Both the position numbers and the translations under genes were made by a program. Positions 1 through 9,147 of a DNA stretch of 14,231 bases are shown piece after piece. The notes below the pieces were generated by a model. The model was not told the origin of the DNA. It ran no database searches and was given only the letters and a program-made list of their open reading frames with translations. Each line of letters starts with the position of its first letter. The stretch's first letter is position 1. Origin of the DNA: Puniceicoccaceae bacterium (GTDB taxonomy: Bacteria; Verrucomicrobiota; Verrucomicrobiae; Opitutales; Coraliomargaritaceae); NCBI GenBank assembly GCA_902516225.1, contig CABXXS010000026.1:1-14231 (forward strand). The letters are read 5' to 3'.

Positions 1-1146
1 GCAACTTCATCAATCTGGTTTATTGCAGTCGCTCTACTCTTTGGAGTTAGCATTAGGCACTTGCCTGTCTCTTATAAAATCATAGTTCCTATTTTTGTCG
101 TTCTGACTTATTTTGGGCTTTGGGTTGGTATACAGTTTCCTGTTCCTGCTTTTGATAAAAGGGTCTGGTTAACGCTGGTTCTTGCTTATTGTTATTGTGC
201 TGCGATCTTGCCTGTGGGTGTGCTGATGCAACCTCGCGATTTCCTTAGTGCCACTTTTCTCTATGCTATTATGGGACTTGGAATTGTAGGAGTTATTGCC
301 TTCGATGGCGATTTTCATCTTCCCGCATACACGAGCTTTGCACCAGCTCAATGGAGCTATATGGTGCCTTTTCTTTTTATTACAGTGGCATGTGGTGCAT
401 GTAGTGGCTTTCACAGTATTGTCAGTAGTGGAACCACATCTAAGCAGATACGCACGCAGCGAGATGTTAAAAAAGTTGCTTATGGTGCGATGCTATTCGA
501 GGGACTACTAGCGGTCTTCGCGCTGGCCTGTGTTGGCGTCTCTGGAGGTATAGGAACGGGCGGTCCAGTTGCTGCTTTCGCCCAAGGATCTGCACTTTTT
601 TTTGGAGCTTTGGGCCTGCCAGAAGAGATCGGAATGACCTTCTCAACTATGGCCGTAAGCACATTTCTATTAACGACGCTCGACACGTGCACTCGGCTAA
701 TTCGTTTCTTACTACAAGAGCTTTTAGAATGGCGAGGCGATAGAAGTCGTTATATAGGGACGATGTTGGTGCTCTTTGTACCTGCCATTGCAGCATTCGA
801 AACTTTTACTACTGCTGATGGGAGTGAACTGCCAGTTTGGAAGGCAATTTGGCCACTTTTTGGATCTACTAATCAACTCTTAGCAGCGCTCGCATTGATA
901 ACTTTTGTAGCCTTTCTAAAGCACCATCGAATCGCGTACGGATTTGCTATCATCCCGGCGGCGGTTATGGTTTTTATGCCCCTTTTTGCGCTAATCATTA
1001 TGATTTTTCAACATGGCCCGTTGAGTATTCTAGGCGGTATTTCACTTGCTATGATGTTATTGGGAATGTACGTGATTTTCATGTCGTTTAGGTTCTTAAT
1101 AGCGACACCTAGTTCTGTAAGCGCCCAAAATGAGTGCGGAAATTAG
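1..1146 (+). CDS. cstA: CstA-family carbon starvation transporter, 3' part (partial)
   Basis: The reading frame is open from base 1, so the gene begins before the window; 381 residues are visible. CstA proteins are inner-membrane transporters of peptides and, in E. coli, pyruvate, linked to carbon starvation. The visible part is very hydrophobic, with about eight or nine likely membrane segments. It has several family landmarks: a [15 protein letters not shown] stretch (visible residues about 136-150) matching the CstA 'SGT(T)...' region, a YGAMLFEG segment, '[18 protein letters not shown]' matching the usual TSLDAGTR...LQ, and '[16 protein letters not shown]' near the end. The stop TAG at 1144-1146 overlaps the stop of the convergent gene. 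The true start and full length cannot be seen. Family assignment is firm; substrate is not determinable here. Confidence 0.9.
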   Translation, partial: ATSSIWFIAVALLFGVSIRHLPVSYKIIVPIFVVLTYFGLWVGIQFPVPAFDKRVWLTLVLAYCYCAAILPVGVLMQPRDFLSATFLYAIMGLGIVGVIAFDGDFHLPAYTSFAPAQWSYMVPFLFITVACGACSGFHSIVSSGTTSKQIRTQRDVKKVAYGAMLFEGLLAVFALACVGVSGGIGTGGPVAAFAQGSALFFGALGLPEEIGMTFSTMAVSTFLLTTLDTCTRLIRFLLQELLEWRGDRSRYIGTMLVLFVPAIAAFETFTTADGSELPVWKAIWPLFGSTNQLLAALALITFVAFLKHHRIAYGFAIIPAAVMVFMPLFALIIMIFQHGPLSILGGISLAMMLLGMYVIFMSFRFLIATPSSVSAQNECGN

Positions 1147-1694
1147 GCTTCCTTGACGAGTTGTGTGAACTCGTGAAACTTTGAATGTTCGGCGTTGCCG
1201 AGGAGGCTATAAAAAATGGTCTCACTCGGGAGAACATGGGCCTGCATAGTAAGTAGTTGCTTGAGCACAGATGAACGGTCTTCAATTCGGCGCTCGCTGA
1301 TACAATCGGATAAAATGGTTACACCTAGATCTAGGCTAAGTGCATGAACAGCAGTCTGATAAATGCAAATAGAACTCTCAATACCAGCGATCAAAAGATG
1401 ATCTATTTGCTCACTTTCTATCCAACGGGAAATACCTTCAGCCTCTAGAGCGGAGAAAGTACTCTTATTAAAGATTGGGGTTTTACTATTCCACAATTTA
1501 CTTAAATCGGTGGTAGTAACCCCTAATTTTTCAGGAAGCTGTTCGGTCACGCCTATAGATAAGCCCAGAAGTTCGGCAGCTTTGAGCGCAAATTGAGTGC
1601 GTTTAAGAAGAATTTTATGGTCGGGAATAGCTTGCAAGAATATATCCTGGAAGTCGATTAGAAGGAGACCGAGGTGGTTTACTGGGTTAGGCAT
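1143..1694 (-). CDS. Isochorismatase-family cysteine hydrolase (YcaC-like)
   Basis: A 183-residue protein of the isochorismatase-like hydrolase superfamily, which acts through an Asp-Lys-Cys triad on isochorismate, nicotinamide and related amides. All three residues are visible: D14 in LLIDFQD, K77 in [10 protein letters not shown], and C110 in [12 protein letters not shown], where the family normally shows GxxTdvCVxxTA. '[11 protein letters not shown]' (48-58) resembles the VTEQ..P..LG of YcaC-type members. The length is usual for the group, and no signal peptide is present, so it is probably cytoplasmic. The ATG at 1692-1694 has no good Shine-Dalgarno. The gene is divergent from the 1784 gene, with an 89-bp spacer, and converges with the CstA-like gene. 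Superfamily is confident; substrate is unknown. Confidence 0.85.
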   Translation of the reverse strand: MPNPVNHLGLLLIDFQDIFLQAIPDHKILLKRTQFALKAAELLGLSIGVTEQLPEKLGVTTTDLSKLWNSKTPIFNKSTFSALEAEGISRWIESEQIDHLLIAGIESSICIYQTAVHALSLDLGVTILSDCISERRIEDRSSVLKQLLTMQAHVLPSETIFYSLLGNAEHSKFHEFTQLVKEA

Positions 1695-1783
1695 AATTGT
1701 GATACTACCATATCTCTTTATTATGTTTTATTTGCAAGATGGAACTGGATTAACCCCTCAACTATGCTTTACTTTTTTTACAT

Positions 1784-2281
1784 ATGGAATGGCAGATCAA
1801 AACAATCGCTCAAAAATCTACACTTAGTGGAGAATGCTTCATTCCTGGCGATCGCATAGTTTGTTTGATTTACAAAGATGAACACGATGGAGAACTCGCT
1901 CGAGTAGATCTGCGCCCAGAAGAAATTGAGAAATTTAACATTCCTGGTGAAGTTCTTGGTCGTTGGGCGCGTGTTGTTCCCGATCCGGAGGACGAGGCTG
2001 CCCATGAGCGTGAGGCAATATCCTCGGCAGAGGACCTTTTCTTTTCTCTCTTCGAGGGCGAAATAGAGGAAGCACGTGAAGAATCTGATATGCTAAAACA
2101 TCTTCTCTCGCTTATGCTAGAGCGTAAGCGAGTGCTTCGTGCGGTAGGTGATCGTAAAAAGTCGGGAGAGCAATGCTACCGTCATATTAAAACCAAGAAT
2201 GAGATAACTGTTCCTATTGGCAATATTACTAGAGATCTTATGATTAAGATTGAAGGTACGATTGGAGATATCATACTGTAA
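1784..2281 (+). CDS. Uncharacterised conserved protein (PVC-type)
   Basis: A 165-residue soluble protein of unknown function. The N-terminal 45 residues are a compact, probably beta-rich unit (MEWQIKTIAQKSTLSGECFI then GDRIVCLIYKDEHDGELARVD). A tryptophan-containing linker (GRWARVVPDPED) follows, then an acidic helical stretch (about 70-100) and a helix 'MLKHLLSLMLERKRVLRAV' (about 100-118). The end is a short beta-like tail, NEITVPIGNITRDLMIKIEG. From memory, this layout (N-terminal 'C/SG..F..G' unit, central LLxLMLxRKRxL helix, C-terminal VPxxxL segment) recurs in uncharacterised Planctomycetes and Verrucomicrobia proteins. It lies 6 bp upstream of a lipoprotein gene and is probably co-transcribed with it. 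The start ATG at 1784 has no Shine-Dalgarno. It is clearly coding; the function is unknown. Confidence 0.75.
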   Translation: MEWQIKTIAQKSTLSGECFIPGDRIVCLIYKDEHDGELARVDLRPEEIEKFNIPGEVLGRWARVVPDPEDEAAHEREAISSAEDLFFSLFEGEIEEAREESDMLKHLLSLMLERKRVLRAVGDRKKSGEQCYRHIKTKNEITVPIGNITRDLMIKIEGTIGDIIL

Positions 2282-2287
2282 TAGATT

Positions 2288-2773
2288 GTGAGACTTGTTA
2301 ATATATATCTTTTTTTTACGTTTTTAGCAGTGTGTCTTGCTTGCGGATGCAAAAAAGAACAAGAACTTAAAAACCTTACCTTGCCCCGCCTAATGATTGA
2401 AACTCGGGGAAGTGGAAAGTTAAACACAGGAGTGAAGTTACCTGTTAGCGGGACTAAGATTAATATACAAGACCAACCATTGGTCGATGAGTTCAATATT
2501 TTGAATGTCGAATTGGTAAAAGTTGATATGGGGCTTGCTCTGCTCGTCCAAGTCAGCGCTCAAGGTTCTCGTTCGCTCTACCGTCGCTCTATCTCTAATA
2601 TGGGCGGGCGTATCGTATTAATGATTAACGGCAATGCAATGGGCGCACGACGAATTGATGGCCCTATTGAGGACGGTAATTTTTTCACTTTTGTGGAGGT
2701 CAGCGATGAGGAACTAGGCAAGCTTGTATTTGATATTAAGGCCAGCCTTGCCTCTATTAAGAAGAATAAATAA
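2288..2773 (+). CDS. Small putative lipoprotein with SecD-head-like C-terminus
   Basis: A 161-residue protein starting at GTG, 6 bp after the stop of the preceding gene. It opens with a lipoprotein signal: MRLV, a hydrophobic run YLFFTFLAVCLA, then a probable lipobox ending ACGC followed by KK; the modified cysteine is probably residue 21. The mature part has an LPVSGTKINIQDQPL region and then 'LLVQVSAQGSRSLYRRSI' and 'GGRIVLMINGNAMGARRIDG' followed by PIEDG. This second half resembles the P1 head subdomain of SecD/SecF (x-SxxG...F..LT..N.GR.vAivLDG.v.sAP.I...I..G). That resemblance is my inference by eye and is not proven. No membrane-spanning SecD part is present. Probable location is a membrane-anchored periplasmic protein; its role is unknown. 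Confidence 0.7.
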   Translation: MRLVNIYLFFTFLAVCLACGCKKEQELKNLTLPRLMIETRGSGKLNTGVKLPVSGTKINIQDQPLVDEFNILNVELVKVDMGLALLVQVSAQGSRSLYRRSISNMGGRIVLMINGNAMGARRIDGPIEDGNFFTFVEVSDEELGKLVFDIKASLASIKKNK

Positions 2774-2785
2774 CATGAACTCGGC

Positions 2786-2815
2786 TTGATTAGGCAGTCC
2801 CTGGGTCTGTAAAAT
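2786..2815 (+). promoter_or_regulatory. Candidate sigma70-type promoter for the M23 peptidase gene
   Basis: TTGATT (2786-2791) and TAAAAT (2810-2815) are separated by 18 bp, fitting -35 and -10 boxes with 4/6 and 5/6 consensus matches. A start near 2822 would give a leader of about 70 nt before the ATG at 2893. It falls in the gap after the lipoprotein gene, suggesting the peptidase has its own transcription unit. This is a consensus match only. Confidence 0.35.
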
Positions 2816-2892
2816 AATTATCATTAGACCTTTGGCATTCTAGTACATGAGTGCCTCATTTTATCAGGGATTTATCTAATACATTCATAATT

Positions 2893-3900
2893 ATGGAGAT
2901 ATCCTTGCGCCATTATTTTTTAATTACGGTAGCTTTTGTTAGCGCCGCCCACGCAGATCTTATTTGGCCTACGCCCAATCCAGCCTTCCGAGATGGCCAA
3001 CCGATTGAGGCCTACGTTCAAGCCACGTCCTCTGGTAATCCAGAGTCTGGGCTCTTTGGTTGCGTGCGTAATCAAGGCAGCCGTTTTCACGAAGGTTTAG
3101 ATCTATATCCTGTCAAGCGCGACAGTAATGGTGAGGCTATGGATTCTATATACGCTGCCCTGTCAGGAAAAGTAGTGTATGTAAATCGTGTCCCTGGACA
3201 CAGTAGCTATGGTCGCTACGTAATTGTTGAGCACGATGGCGAAATACTCGCCTACCATACCCTCTATGCACACCTCGCCAGCGTAGATACTGGTGTAGTT
3301 GCTGGTACTCATGTCGATGCTGGGACTGTTTTGGGTATTATGGGGCGCTCAGCCAGTTACAATATCCCGACTGCGCGCGCCCACTTGCACTTTGAGATTG
3401 GTTTCCGTTTAAGTGACGACTTCCAAAATTGGTACGATAGTCAAAAATTTAAGAATAAGAACCGCCACGGTAAATGGAATGGTATTAATTTAGTTAGTAT
3501 CGACCCTCTAGATTTCTTTAAGTCTCTTAGGCGTGGGCAGGTTAGAAACCTTTACGATTTTCTACGTAGTACTCCTGTTGCTGCGCGCATTCGTGTCTAT
3601 AGTCAGGAGATCCCTGACTTCGTAAAAAACTATGATGCTTTGCTCACAAAGCCGTTAAATATGCGATCGGTAGTAGCTTGGGATATTGCATTCACTGAAT
3701 ATGGGGTGCCTAAAGAATGGACGCCCAGATTTACTGGAGAGAATTTGTCAGGGAAAGAAGGACAGGTTAAAATACTTACTTATAATCCGGAACTACTTAA
3801 ATCACAGAGTTGCCAACGAGTACTAGCATTTTCAGGAGGGCAGCCGAGTCTTACTGTAGGTACTCTCAACACAATTAAGAAGCTTTTTGGGTACAGGTAG
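2893..3900 (+). CDS. Secreted M23-family (LytM-type) metallopeptidase
   Basis: A 335-residue exported peptidase, likely acting on peptidoglycan cross-links or stems in the periplasm. I chose the ATG at 2893 because it begins a signal peptide directly (MEISLRHYFLITVAFVSAAHA, cleavage before DLIWP). An in-frame GTG at 2851 would add 14 residues ahead of that signal. The M23 zinc site is complete: H66 and D70 in RFHEGLD, H127 in YHTLYAHL, and H164/H166 in ARAHLHFE, with zinc ligands probably H66, D70 and H166. An insertion, KRDSNGEAMD, sits after the first motif. About 165 residues follow the catalytic domain (to NTIKKLFGYR) and match no domain I recognise. There are two cysteines in the mature chain, C57 and one near the C-terminus. 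Family assignment is firm; substrate (endopeptidase or regulator) is unknown. Confidence 0.88.
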   Translation: MEISLRHYFLITVAFVSAAHADLIWPTPNPAFRDGQPIEAYVQATSSGNPESGLFGCVRNQGSRFHEGLDLYPVKRDSNGEAMDSIYAALSGKVVYVNRVPGHSSYGRYVIVEHDGEILAYHTLYAHLASVDTGVVAGTHVDAGTVLGIMGRSASYNIPTARAHLHFEIGFRLSDDFQNWYDSQKFKNKNRHGKWNGINLVSIDPLDFFKSLRRGQVRNLYDFLRSTPVAARIRVYSQEIPDFVKNYDALLTKPLNMRSVVAWDIAFTEYGVPKEWTPRFTGENLSGKEGQVKILTYNPELLKSQSCQRVLAFSGGQPSLTVGTLNTIKKLFGYR

Positions 3901-3924
3901 CCATTCTCACACAGACATTAACTT

Positions 3925-6468
3925 TTAACTAGAGGTTTTTTTTGCCGCCTTTTTGACTGGCCTAGGTGCAAACTCGAAGCCGATTTTACCTGTTTCTAAG
4001 TCTAGGGTTAGATGAGCTTTGAAGGGTCGTTTAGTACGTTTTGAGATAAAGCCATCTAGGAGGGAGGTTTTACCTTTAGAGAAGAGGTTTTCGACCTCTG
4101 ATGCTTGCAACTCTTTTTGTAGTATCGTCTTTCCTAGTCGGAAGCCTTCAGGGGAGTTTTTAGTTTTAAGTTCAGGCACGTGATAGGCCTTATTAGTCTC
4201 GTAAATTGTGGCTTCACTACCATTAGGCAGGGTGAATTTATTGATAATTTGGTCATCCATTAGATCTTCGGCGTTGATGGGATCGTCGGTTTCAAATACA
4301 AATTCCGTTTTCCATTTGCCTAGCTTGCCAGTCTTAGACACAGATTGAGTAAGCTTAAGTCCAGCGCTAAAGGGTTTATTAAAACGGGACATAAATCCTT
4401 CCATTTCGGGTAGCTCTTTTTTGGTGAAGAGTTCTTTAGCTTCCTTCTCACTTAGCTTCCGCCCAGCTATGTGTTTAGATATCCTGAAGTCACTGTCTTG
4501 ATCGCGGCACTCATAGGTAGCATCTGTCTGTTTAAGGCGTGGCGCTCCACAAGCAGGGCAGGGTACCTCTAGATCGGGGAAGACGCGCTCTACTAGCATT
4601 TGCATGTGTGTACGAGCTTTCTCTACCACCTCCGTGGTGAATTGATTTATTTCTTGCATGAAGGCATCGCGCTTAATCTCACCTTTCTCCATTTTATTAA
4701 GCTTGGCTTCCCAGTCGCCAGTCATGGAGGGACTACTGAGGGCATGAATATTCATTTCCTCACAGAGCTCGATCAGGCGTAAGCCTTTGCCTGTGACATT
4801 GAGATCTCTTCCATCGCGAGCAATGTATTTCTGTCGGAGTAGTCCTTCGATTGTGGCTGCACGTGTAGCGGGTGTGCCTAGCCCTCGCTCAGACATAGCT
4901 TCGCGAAGCTCGTCTTCGTCGATCAACTTTCCGGCACCTTCCATCGCAGCTAGGAGAGTAGACTCTGTGTAGCGGGCGGGTGGATTAGTTGACTTATCCT
5001 CTACCTCTATTGATTCGGTCTGGGCGAACTCGCCATCGTCAACTGCAACTAGCTCGTCCTTACTTGTCGCTACGCCAGCGACGCGACCATAGACGGCGAG
5101 CCATCCTGGTTTGGTCAAGGTCTTTCCATTAGTTAAAAATGTATCTTTCTCTTCTGCGTGATTGATTGTGGTAAGACGTTTAGTCACTTCAAACTCGGCA
5201 TGAGGAAAAAAGGATGCGATAAAGCGTTTGACTACCATATCGTAGAGCTTGGCCTCGGCATCGGAGAGTTTCACTACGCGTCCGGTAGGAATGATCGCAA
5301 AGTGATCGGATACTTTACTGTTATTGAAAATGCGCTTGTTAAAGCTAACTCGGTTCTCTTCGATCGCTTTTTTTGCCCAATTCGCGGATGTATGATCGGA
5401 ATTGGCTAGTTCACGCATAGTTTCATGGACTTTACCCATATAGTCCTCAGGTAAATAGCGTGAGTCTGTCCGCGGATACGTAAGCATCTTATGGCGCTCA
5501 TAGAGTGCCTGAGCGATCGATAGTGTATTCTTCGCTGTAAAGGGTGCTTCGCGCTGCAGGGTGGTTAAGTCGTAGAGTTGAGGTACGATTTGTTTAGTCG
5601 GTTTTTTTTCTTCAGTCACGACACCTTGCTTACCCTCGCAACGACTCCGTATCTTGGTAGCTTCAGCCTTATCCCAGATCCGTTCAGCGCGACCATGTAC
5701 TTTTTCAGGATCTTTTTTCCAGTCTAGATCAATCCATTTGCCAGGGTAGCAACCCTTAGCAACTGCAAAGTCTGCGTGAACCTCCCAATAGTCTTCGGAA
5801 TTAAATGCACCAATCTCTCGCTCTCGTTTAGCAAGAATGGCTAGGGTGGGGGTCTGCACACGTCCGGCAGCAGTAATGTTGAAGCCCCCATGACGAGATC
5901 GAAAGCACGTTAATGCGCGGGTCGAATTCAGTCCGACAAGCCAGTCCGACTCGGAGCGACATTTAGCAGCATCGGCCAAGTTGGACATTTGATCCCCTTC
6001 ACGTAGCTTACCCCATGCCTCCTGAATTGCACTTGTAGTCATCGATTGCATCCACAAGCGCTTTACTGGCTTTTTAATACCGCCGATGTCCATTATGTAT
6101 TGAAAAATGAGTTCTCCTTCACGGCCGGCGTCGCAAGCATTCACGATGATATCGTATTCTTTTTTCTTAGCCAGGCTAAGCACATGTTTAAGCCTGCCAG
6201 CGCTTTGTTCGATTGGTTGCAAATCAAAATTATCTGGTATCGCTGGGAGGACTTTAAAGTTCCAGGGCAGATTCTTCCCGTTGGGGCCAGTTGGCATCTT
6301 TAGTTCGACAAGGTGACCAACCGCGGAGGTGATGGCTGCTTGATCGTTTATAAAATAGGTGGCATCTCGAGATTTTCCTTTTTTAGAAAATTTACCTAGT
6401 TCTTTGCTAAGCGCTTTAGATAGATCGGTCGCCACGGAGGGTTTTTCGGCGATAATTAGATATTTCAT
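3925..6468 (-). CDS. topB: DNA topoisomerase III (type IA)
   Basis: An 847-residue type IA topoisomerase, which passes DNA through a transient single-strand break and helps resolve replication and recombination intermediates. The Toprim domain starts at once ([10 protein letters not shown]8), with the acidic motif [13 protein letters not shown]113 and E117 are kept, but the second Asp of DxDxE is Gly115, as in Bacillus-type TopB. The active-site tyrosine is Y331 in [12 protein letters not shown]. Further type IA motifs are [12 protein letters not shown] (495-506) and [13 protein letters not shown] (529-541). After the core, a zinc-finger remnant keeps only three cysteines (C637, C640, C654). 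Two C-terminal topoisomerase repeats follow (about 655-725 and 743-834), each with an 'EGF/DGF.S...KPF.A.L.L' core, then a lysine-rich tail. It stands alone on the minus strand, divergent from lpxK. The ATG at 6466-6468 lacks a Shine-Dalgarno. Confidence 0.95.
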   Translation of the reverse strand: MKYLIIAEKPSVATDLSKALSKELGKFSKKGKSRDATYFINDQAAITSAVGHLVELKMPTGPNGKNLPWNFKVLPAIPDNFDLQPIEQSAGRLKHVLSLAKKKEYDIIVNACDAGREGELIFQYIMDIGGIKKPVKRLWMQSMTTSAIQEAWGKLREGDQMSNLADAAKCRSESDWLVGLNSTRALTCFRSRHGGFNITAAGRVQTPTLAILAKREREIGAFNSEDYWEVHADFAVAKGCYPGKWIDLDWKKDPEKVHGRAERIWDKAEATKIRSRCEGKQGVVTEEKKPTKQIVPQLYDLTTLQREAPFTAKNTLSIAQALYERHKMLTYPRTDSRYLPEDYMGKVHETMRELANSDHTSANWAKKAIEENRVSFNKRIFNNSKVSDHFAIIPTGRVVKLSDAEAKLYDMVVKRFIASFFPHAEFEVTKRLTTINHAEEKDTFLTNGKTLTKPGWLAVYGRVAGVATSKDELVAVDDGEFAQTESIEVEDKSTNPPARYTESTLLAAMEGAGKLIDEDELREAMSERGLGTPATRAATIEGLLRQKYIARDGRDLNVTGKGLRLIELCEEMNIHALSSPSMTGDWEAKLNKMEKGEIKRDAFMQEINQFTTEVVEKARTHMQMLVERVFPDLEVPCPACGAPRLKQTDATYECRDQDSDFRISKHIAGRKLSEKEAKELFTKKELPEMEGFMSRFNKPFSAGLKLTQSVSKTGKLGKWKTEFVFETDDPINAEDLMDDQIINKFTLPNGSEATIYETNKAYHVPELKTKNSPEGFRLGKTILQKELQASEVENLFSKGKTSLLDGFISKRTKRPFKAHLTLDLETGKIGFEFAPRPVKKAAKKTSS

Positions 6469-6606
6469 AGATAGTAATTTACTGTAGCCTTAGCTGAACT
6501 TTGAGATAAAATCTTTTTGGCAGTCAAAGCGTTGATTAATTAAGGCGTCAATCCTCTTTCTGTTTTTGATATTCGCTTTTTACCAAACATACTACCTTAA
6601 TTCACT

Positions 6607-7827
6607 ATGCATTTATTACGCCGATTACGCTTTAAGCTTTTGCGAGTGGGATCAGATTTTGCCCAATTTATTGCTGATGTGATCTACGATCGAAGGCATG
6701 GGCGTGCGGCAGAAGTGGCGGCGACTTTACTATTTGGGGCATCTTTCTTGTTCAGCGGTATCGTGCAATTACGGGCTTATCTTTACGAGCACCGTATCTT
6801 CCGTAACAAGCCGCTTGGTTGTTTAGTAGTTGTGGTAGGTAATCTCACAGTGGGCGGCACAGGCAAGACCCCAATAGTGGAAAAATTTGCTCGTACACTC
6901 TCTGAGCGGGGACGTAAGGTAGCGATACTCAGCCGTGGTTACAAGAGCAAGAATGAACCGCTACCCAAGAAGCTATGGCGCAAACTTACCCATGGGGACG
7001 AAGATCCGCCTAAGATCGTCAGTGATGGCAATGAGGTGCTACTTGATTCTGACATTGCAGGTGATGAACCGTACATGCTAGCCCGGAACCTGCCTGGTGT
7101 AGTAGTTTTGTGTGATAAAAATCGAGTAAAATCAGGATCTTTCGCCATACGTAATTTTGGCTGTGATACCTTGATTCTCGATGATGGTTTTCAATACCTT
7201 CCGCTCAAGGGTCGGTTAAATTTACTTCTTATTGATAAAACCAATCCCTTTGGGAACCAACACCTATTACCCCGTGGCATCCTTCGTGAGCCAATTAAGC
7301 ACATTTCGCGGGCTAGTTATATCTTTCTTACTAAGTCTAACGGTGAACGCGATGATGCGCTACTTGAAACAATACGCGAAAATAATCCAAACGCTGAAAT
7401 TATCGAATGCGCACACAAACCACAGTATCTTCAGTCAGTTTCCAGCGCTGAGCGCCTTCCACTGGACGCGCTCAAAGGCGCGAATATTGGTGCCTTTAGT
7501 GGTATTGCTTCGCCCGAAAGCTTTGAAAATATGCTTCGCGAGTTCGGGGCTGAGGTCCGCTATAATCAGCGATTCCTTGATCACCATCGTTTTACCCGCT
7601 ATGAAGTTCAGCGCCTTTATCGTAAAGCTGGCGAAGTCGACCTTGATATGATTGTGACCACAGAGAAGGATGCTGTTCGTCTATTCCTCGATATCGAACC
7701 CCCAGCGCCTGTCTATTACTTGCGCCTTGAAATCGACATCCTCTCAGGTGAAGAAGACTTTGAAGGCGCTGCAGAGCGAATTTGTCGCCCCCGAACCAAG
7801 GATCCGCGTAAGAAAATAAATCTTTAA
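6607..7827 (+). CDS. lpxK: Tetraacyldisaccharide 4'-kinase (lipid A synthesis)
   Basis: LpxK phosphorylates the 4' position of tetraacyl-disaccharide-1-phosphate to give lipid IVA on the inner face of the inner membrane. The 406-residue product has a membrane-associated N-terminus (hydrophobic about 36-56, [18 protein letters not shown]), then [12 protein letters not shown] with the P-loop at 82-88. Next come LSRGYKSK (108-115), GDEPYMLA (152-159), the LDDGFQ motif (191-196), [17 protein letters not shown] (213-229), LDHHRF (324-329) and [10 protein letters not shown] (350-359). All are family landmarks. At 406 residues it is clearly longer than E. coli LpxK (328). Part of the excess is N-terminal (about 25 residues before the membrane helix), and part is an insert after SRGYKSK ([20 protein letters not shown]). 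The start ATG at 6607 has no Shine-Dalgarno. It is the first gene of a plus-strand series. Confidence 0.93.
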   Translation: MHLLRRLRFKLLRVGSDFAQFIADVIYDRRHGRAAEVAATLLFGASFLFSGIVQLRAYLYEHRIFRNKPLGCLVVVVGNLTVGGTGKTPIVEKFARTLSERGRKVAILSRGYKSKNEPLPKKLWRKLTHGDEDPPKIVSDGNEVLLDSDIAGDEPYMLARNLPGVVVLCDKNRVKSGSFAIRNFGCDTLILDDGFQYLPLKGRLNLLLIDKTNPFGNQHLLPRGILREPIKHISRASYIFLTKSNGERDDALLETIRENNPNAEIIECAHKPQYLQSVSSAERLPLDALKGANIGAFSGIASPESFENMLREFGAEVRYNQRFLDHHRFTRYEVQRLYRKAGEVDLDMIVTTEKDAVRLFLDIEPPAPVYYLRLEIDILSGEEDFEGAAERICRPRTKDPRKKINL

Positions 7828-7911
7828 GTAGAAAGTCTGAAAGAGGCTTGATATAGGAACTAACTGTAGGACACTTCTGAAGAAAGCTATCAAAATTAAA
7901 GAAATTTCGTT

Positions 7912-9123
7912 ATGGGCACAGATACAGTTAAAAGCAGAAAAGCCGACAATAAGGTATTAGATCTGGAGGTTAAAGATGCTCAGATTATTTTTAACTCTGT
8001 CTGGTCTAGCTTATTGGAGGAGTTCGGGGAGGAAGACCTGCGCTTTCCGAAGGAAATATTTTGGCTTAACGGCGCTCCTGGTGCAGGTAAAAGTACCAAT
8101 ACGCATTTCGTTATGCGCTACCGTGACCTTACTGCGCCTCCATTAGTAGTTAGCGCTCTATTAAAAAGTACTGAAGCGGAAAAAATGAAAGATGCAGGAC
8201 TGCTGGTCGGTGATCGCGAGGTTATTGAGATCATGTTACGCAAGCTAATTGACCCAGTTTACAAAAGTGGAGCAGTCGTTGACGGCTTTCCTCGCACTAA
8301 GGTACAGGTTGAGTGCCTGAAGCTACTCTATCAAAAGCTTATTGAGCTACGCCTGAAGTTTAAGGAAACACTCCACACCGAACATTTTAAAAAACCACAC
8401 TTTCATATCGTTGTTCTTTTTATTGATGAAAAAGAGAGCGTTAGGCGTCAAGTGAATCGAGGTCTTGAAGCACAGGAACATAATACGGAGGTGTTAGAGT
8501 CTGGTGTCGGTGAGGTTGAAGACGTTCGACCTACTGATCTAGATCCCGAAGCGGCACTCAATCGTTACCGTACTTTTAAGGAAAAGACTTATGGTGCATT
8601 AAAGGACCTTCGTGAGATCTTCTTTTACCATTTTATAAATGCCCACGGTCCCCTCGAAGGTGTGCGCCAGCGGATCGATGAAGAACTCCGATATCAAGGC
8701 TCCCTAGAACTAGATGAGGCTACCTACGACCGTATTTCCAGTATCCCTGTCGCTACCTCCATCTCAGTGCATGCGCGCCAAGAGTTGGTCGATCGGCTTG
8801 ATACGTATGTCGATCGACAAGGAGAGCTTTTCGAGCATGTAGTTTCCTTAATTAAGAGTGAATTCATGCCTATCATCGAGCGCCATGCAATCTCCGGTAT
8901 GGCTGTTGTTAATACTGAAGATGCCGTGCTTTATGACCCAGTGGCTCTGGCGATGCTTATCGATATATTCTCTGAGCGTGGATACCATGCTATTGTAGAC
9001 GTGAACCAGGAAGAAATCCCCGATTCTATTGACCCAAAGACTTTTAAAATTAAAACTCGTATTAAGCGTATTTTCCGAGTCCGTGTACAGTTTAAGGGTT
9101 CCGAGATCCGGCGTGGTAGGTAA
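7912..9123 (+). CDS. Adenylate-kinase-like nucleoside monophosphate kinase with extra C-terminal domain
   Basis: A 403-residue protein, about twice the length of a typical adenylate kinase (about 215). The kinase part is residues 45-260: P-loop GAPGAGKST (54-62), [12 protein letters not shown] (94-105, matching the adenylate kinase DAGKLVTDELVI), DGFPRT (124-129), and a lid-like region ending with [19 protein letters not shown] and [19 protein letters not shown]. The lid is long and has no zinc cysteines. The canonical acceptor loop STGDMLR is replaced by VVSALLKS, so the substrate may not be AMP. Residues about 275-403 form a separate C-terminal region (from [20 protein letters not shown], rich in charged helices, ending [16 protein letters not shown]) that I do not recognise. 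About 45 residues precede the P-loop. It lies 84 bp after lpxK and 92 bp before miaA. Kinase family is confident; substrate and C-terminal role are unknown. Confidence 0.8.
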   Translation: MGTDTVKSRKADNKVLDLEVKDAQIIFNSVWSSLLEEFGEEDLRFPKEIFWLNGAPGAGKSTNTHFVMRYRDLTAPPLVVSALLKSTEAEKMKDAGLLVGDREVIEIMLRKLIDPVYKSGAVVDGFPRTKVQVECLKLLYQKLIELRLKFKETLHTEHFKKPHFHIVVLFIDEKESVRRQVNRGLEAQEHNTEVLESGVGEVEDVRPTDLDPEAALNRYRTFKEKTYGALKDLREIFFYHFINAHGPLEGVRQRIDEELRYQGSLELDEATYDRISSIPVATSISVHARQELVDRLDTYVDRQGELFEHVVSLIKSEFMPIIERHAISGMAVVNTEDAVLYDPVALAMLIDIFSERGYHAIVDVNQEEIPDSIDPKTFKIKTRIKRIFRVRVQFKGSEIRRGR

Positions 9124-9147
9124 AGTCATAGTTTCTACTTTCTCGAC

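Noticed and set aside
2792..2809. CAGTCC-ctg-GGTCTG hairpin after the lipoprotein gene as a terminator
   Set aside because: The stem is short with a T-T mismatch, no U-run follows, and it falls inside the spacer of a better promoter candidate.
2851..2892. GTG start 14 codons upstream for the M23 peptidase
   Set aside because: It would put a polar MPHFIRDLSNTF extension before a normal signal peptide; the ATG at 2893 gives a clean signal sequence.
4600..6316. Several 60-85-codon plus-strand frames opposite topB
   Set aside because: They are antisense to a well-conserved topoisomerase coding sequence and show no family features.
3925..6468. topB as a marker of an integrative element
   Set aside because: No transfer, integrase, partition or repeat sequences occur nearby, and the neighbours are housekeeping genes.
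6566..6595. TTGATA and TACTAC spaced 18 bp, as a promoter for lpxK
   Set aside because: The -10 match is weak, and transcription would begin about 5 bases before the ATG, giving a nearly leaderless mRNA. Possible but not supportable.
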